From JANSYP01 sp039184415 (GTDB lineage Bacteria > Pseudomonadota > Alphaproteobacteria > Rhodobacterales > Rhodobacteraceae): a stretch of 21,797 nucleotides of DNA. The notes beneath the pieces are model-generated. The model was not told the origin of the DNA. It saw only the letters and a list, made by a program, of their open reading frames with translations, and ran no database searches. This document shows positions 21,603 through 21,797 of the stretch, in pieces; positions within the stretch are counted from its first letter, which is position 1; each line of letters opens with the position of its first letter. The stretch lies in contig JBCDBB010000059.1 of the NCBI GenBank assembly GCA_039184415.1, positions 1 through 21,797 on the forward strand. The letters run 5' to 3'. Made by a program: the position numbers and the translations under genes.

Positions 21603-21797
21603 AAACAGGTTTCCGGCTTCCTAGCGTGACCTTCCGCACACGGGTGCGCGATGAGACCATTGACGGTCCAAATCCCTATCGCTGGCAGGACATGAGCACG
21701 GCGGACTACTTCGCCGGGAGACGGACGATCCTTTTTGCCCTGCCTGGCGCGTTCACACCCACCTGCTCCACTTACCAGCTTCCGGGCTTCTCGGAAC
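21599..21797 (+). CDS. Peroxiredoxin, N-terminal part (cut by window end)
   Basis: The first 66 codons of a Prx5/AhpC-TSA type peroxiredoxin. LFALPGAFTPTCSTYQLPGF holds the peroxidatic Cys in the diagnostic PGAFTPTCS context (about residue 56). AAGGAAAGAGG precedes the ATG. The protein would reduce hydrogen peroxide or organic peroxides, with electrons from glutaredoxin or thioredoxin. It follows a nif-type promoter, so it is probably induced with nitrogenase to remove peroxide formed by low-potential carriers meeting oxygen. The C-terminus is not visible, so fusion to a glutaredoxin domain, known in some Prx5 proteins, cannot be judged. Confidence 0.92.
   Translation, partial: MKTGFRLPSVTFRTRVRDETIDGPNPYRWQDMSTADYFAGRRTILFALPGAFTPTCSTYQLPGFSE

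Noticed and set aside
1..21797. CRISPR array, tRNA/rRNA, insertion sequence or phage genes
   Set aside because: No spaced direct repeats, cloverleaf sequences, transposase or integrase frames were seen on either strand.

Overview
The window is a high-GC nitrogen-fixation (nif) island from a diazotrophic alphaproteobacterium, most likely of the Rhodobacter/Rhodovulum type. The grounds for that placement are the gene order (nifHDK, then nifENX-DUF269-DUF683-fdxB-nifQ, then iscA-nifUSV-cysE-nifW), a dedicated rpoN inside the cluster, NifA/sigma54-type promoters and strong G/C bias at third codon positions. The genus is inferred from this organisation and cannot be proven here. NifD has the molybdenum-enzyme ligands and no anfG/vnfG is present, so this is the Mo-nitrogenase system.

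Layout. (1) 1-1509, plus strand: the 3' end of nifZ, nifT, a SIR2-like protein and an unrecognised 127-aa protein. All junctions are stop/start overlaps. (2) 1564-2130, minus strand: flavodoxin nifF, convergent with region 1 and divergent from nifHDK. (3) 2131-2549: control region with a sigma54 promoter for each direction, a NifA site and a large inverted repeat. (4) 2550-6649: nifH, nifD, nifK, with GC-rich hairpins in both internal gaps and an intrinsic terminator after nifK. (5) 6805-12516: NifA site and sigma54 promoter, then nifE, nifN, nifX, a DUF269 gene, a 47-aa small ORF, a DUF683 gene, a nif-specific ferredoxin, nifQ and a TPR-like gene. Most of these genes overlap. (6) 12687-21201: sigma54 promoter, then an IscA-like gene, nifU, nifS, nifV, cysE (nifP-like), nifW, modA, modB, a short modC and rpoN. 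(7) 21202-21797: a near-consensus NifA site and sigma54 promoter, a structured leader of about 270 nt, and the 5' end of a peroxiredoxin gene cut by the window edge.

Together the genes cover structural nitrogenase (HDK), electron supply (NifF, ferredoxin), FeMo-cofactor scaffold and carriers (ENX, NifQ, NifV homocitrate), Fe-S cluster building (IscA, NifU, NifS) with cysteine supply (CysE), protection/maturation (NifW, NifT, NifZ), molybdate import (ModABC), the sigma factor that reads the promoters (RpoN) and peroxide defence (Prx). nifA, nifB and draTG are not in the window.

Least explained parts: the SIR2-like gene with its 127-aa neighbour, the 47-aa overlapping ORF, the structured prx leader with a weak 64-aa ORF, the inverted repeat between nifF and nifH, and the ModC without a molybdate-binding tail. 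I saw no tRNA, rRNA, CRISPR array, insertion sequence or phage gene.
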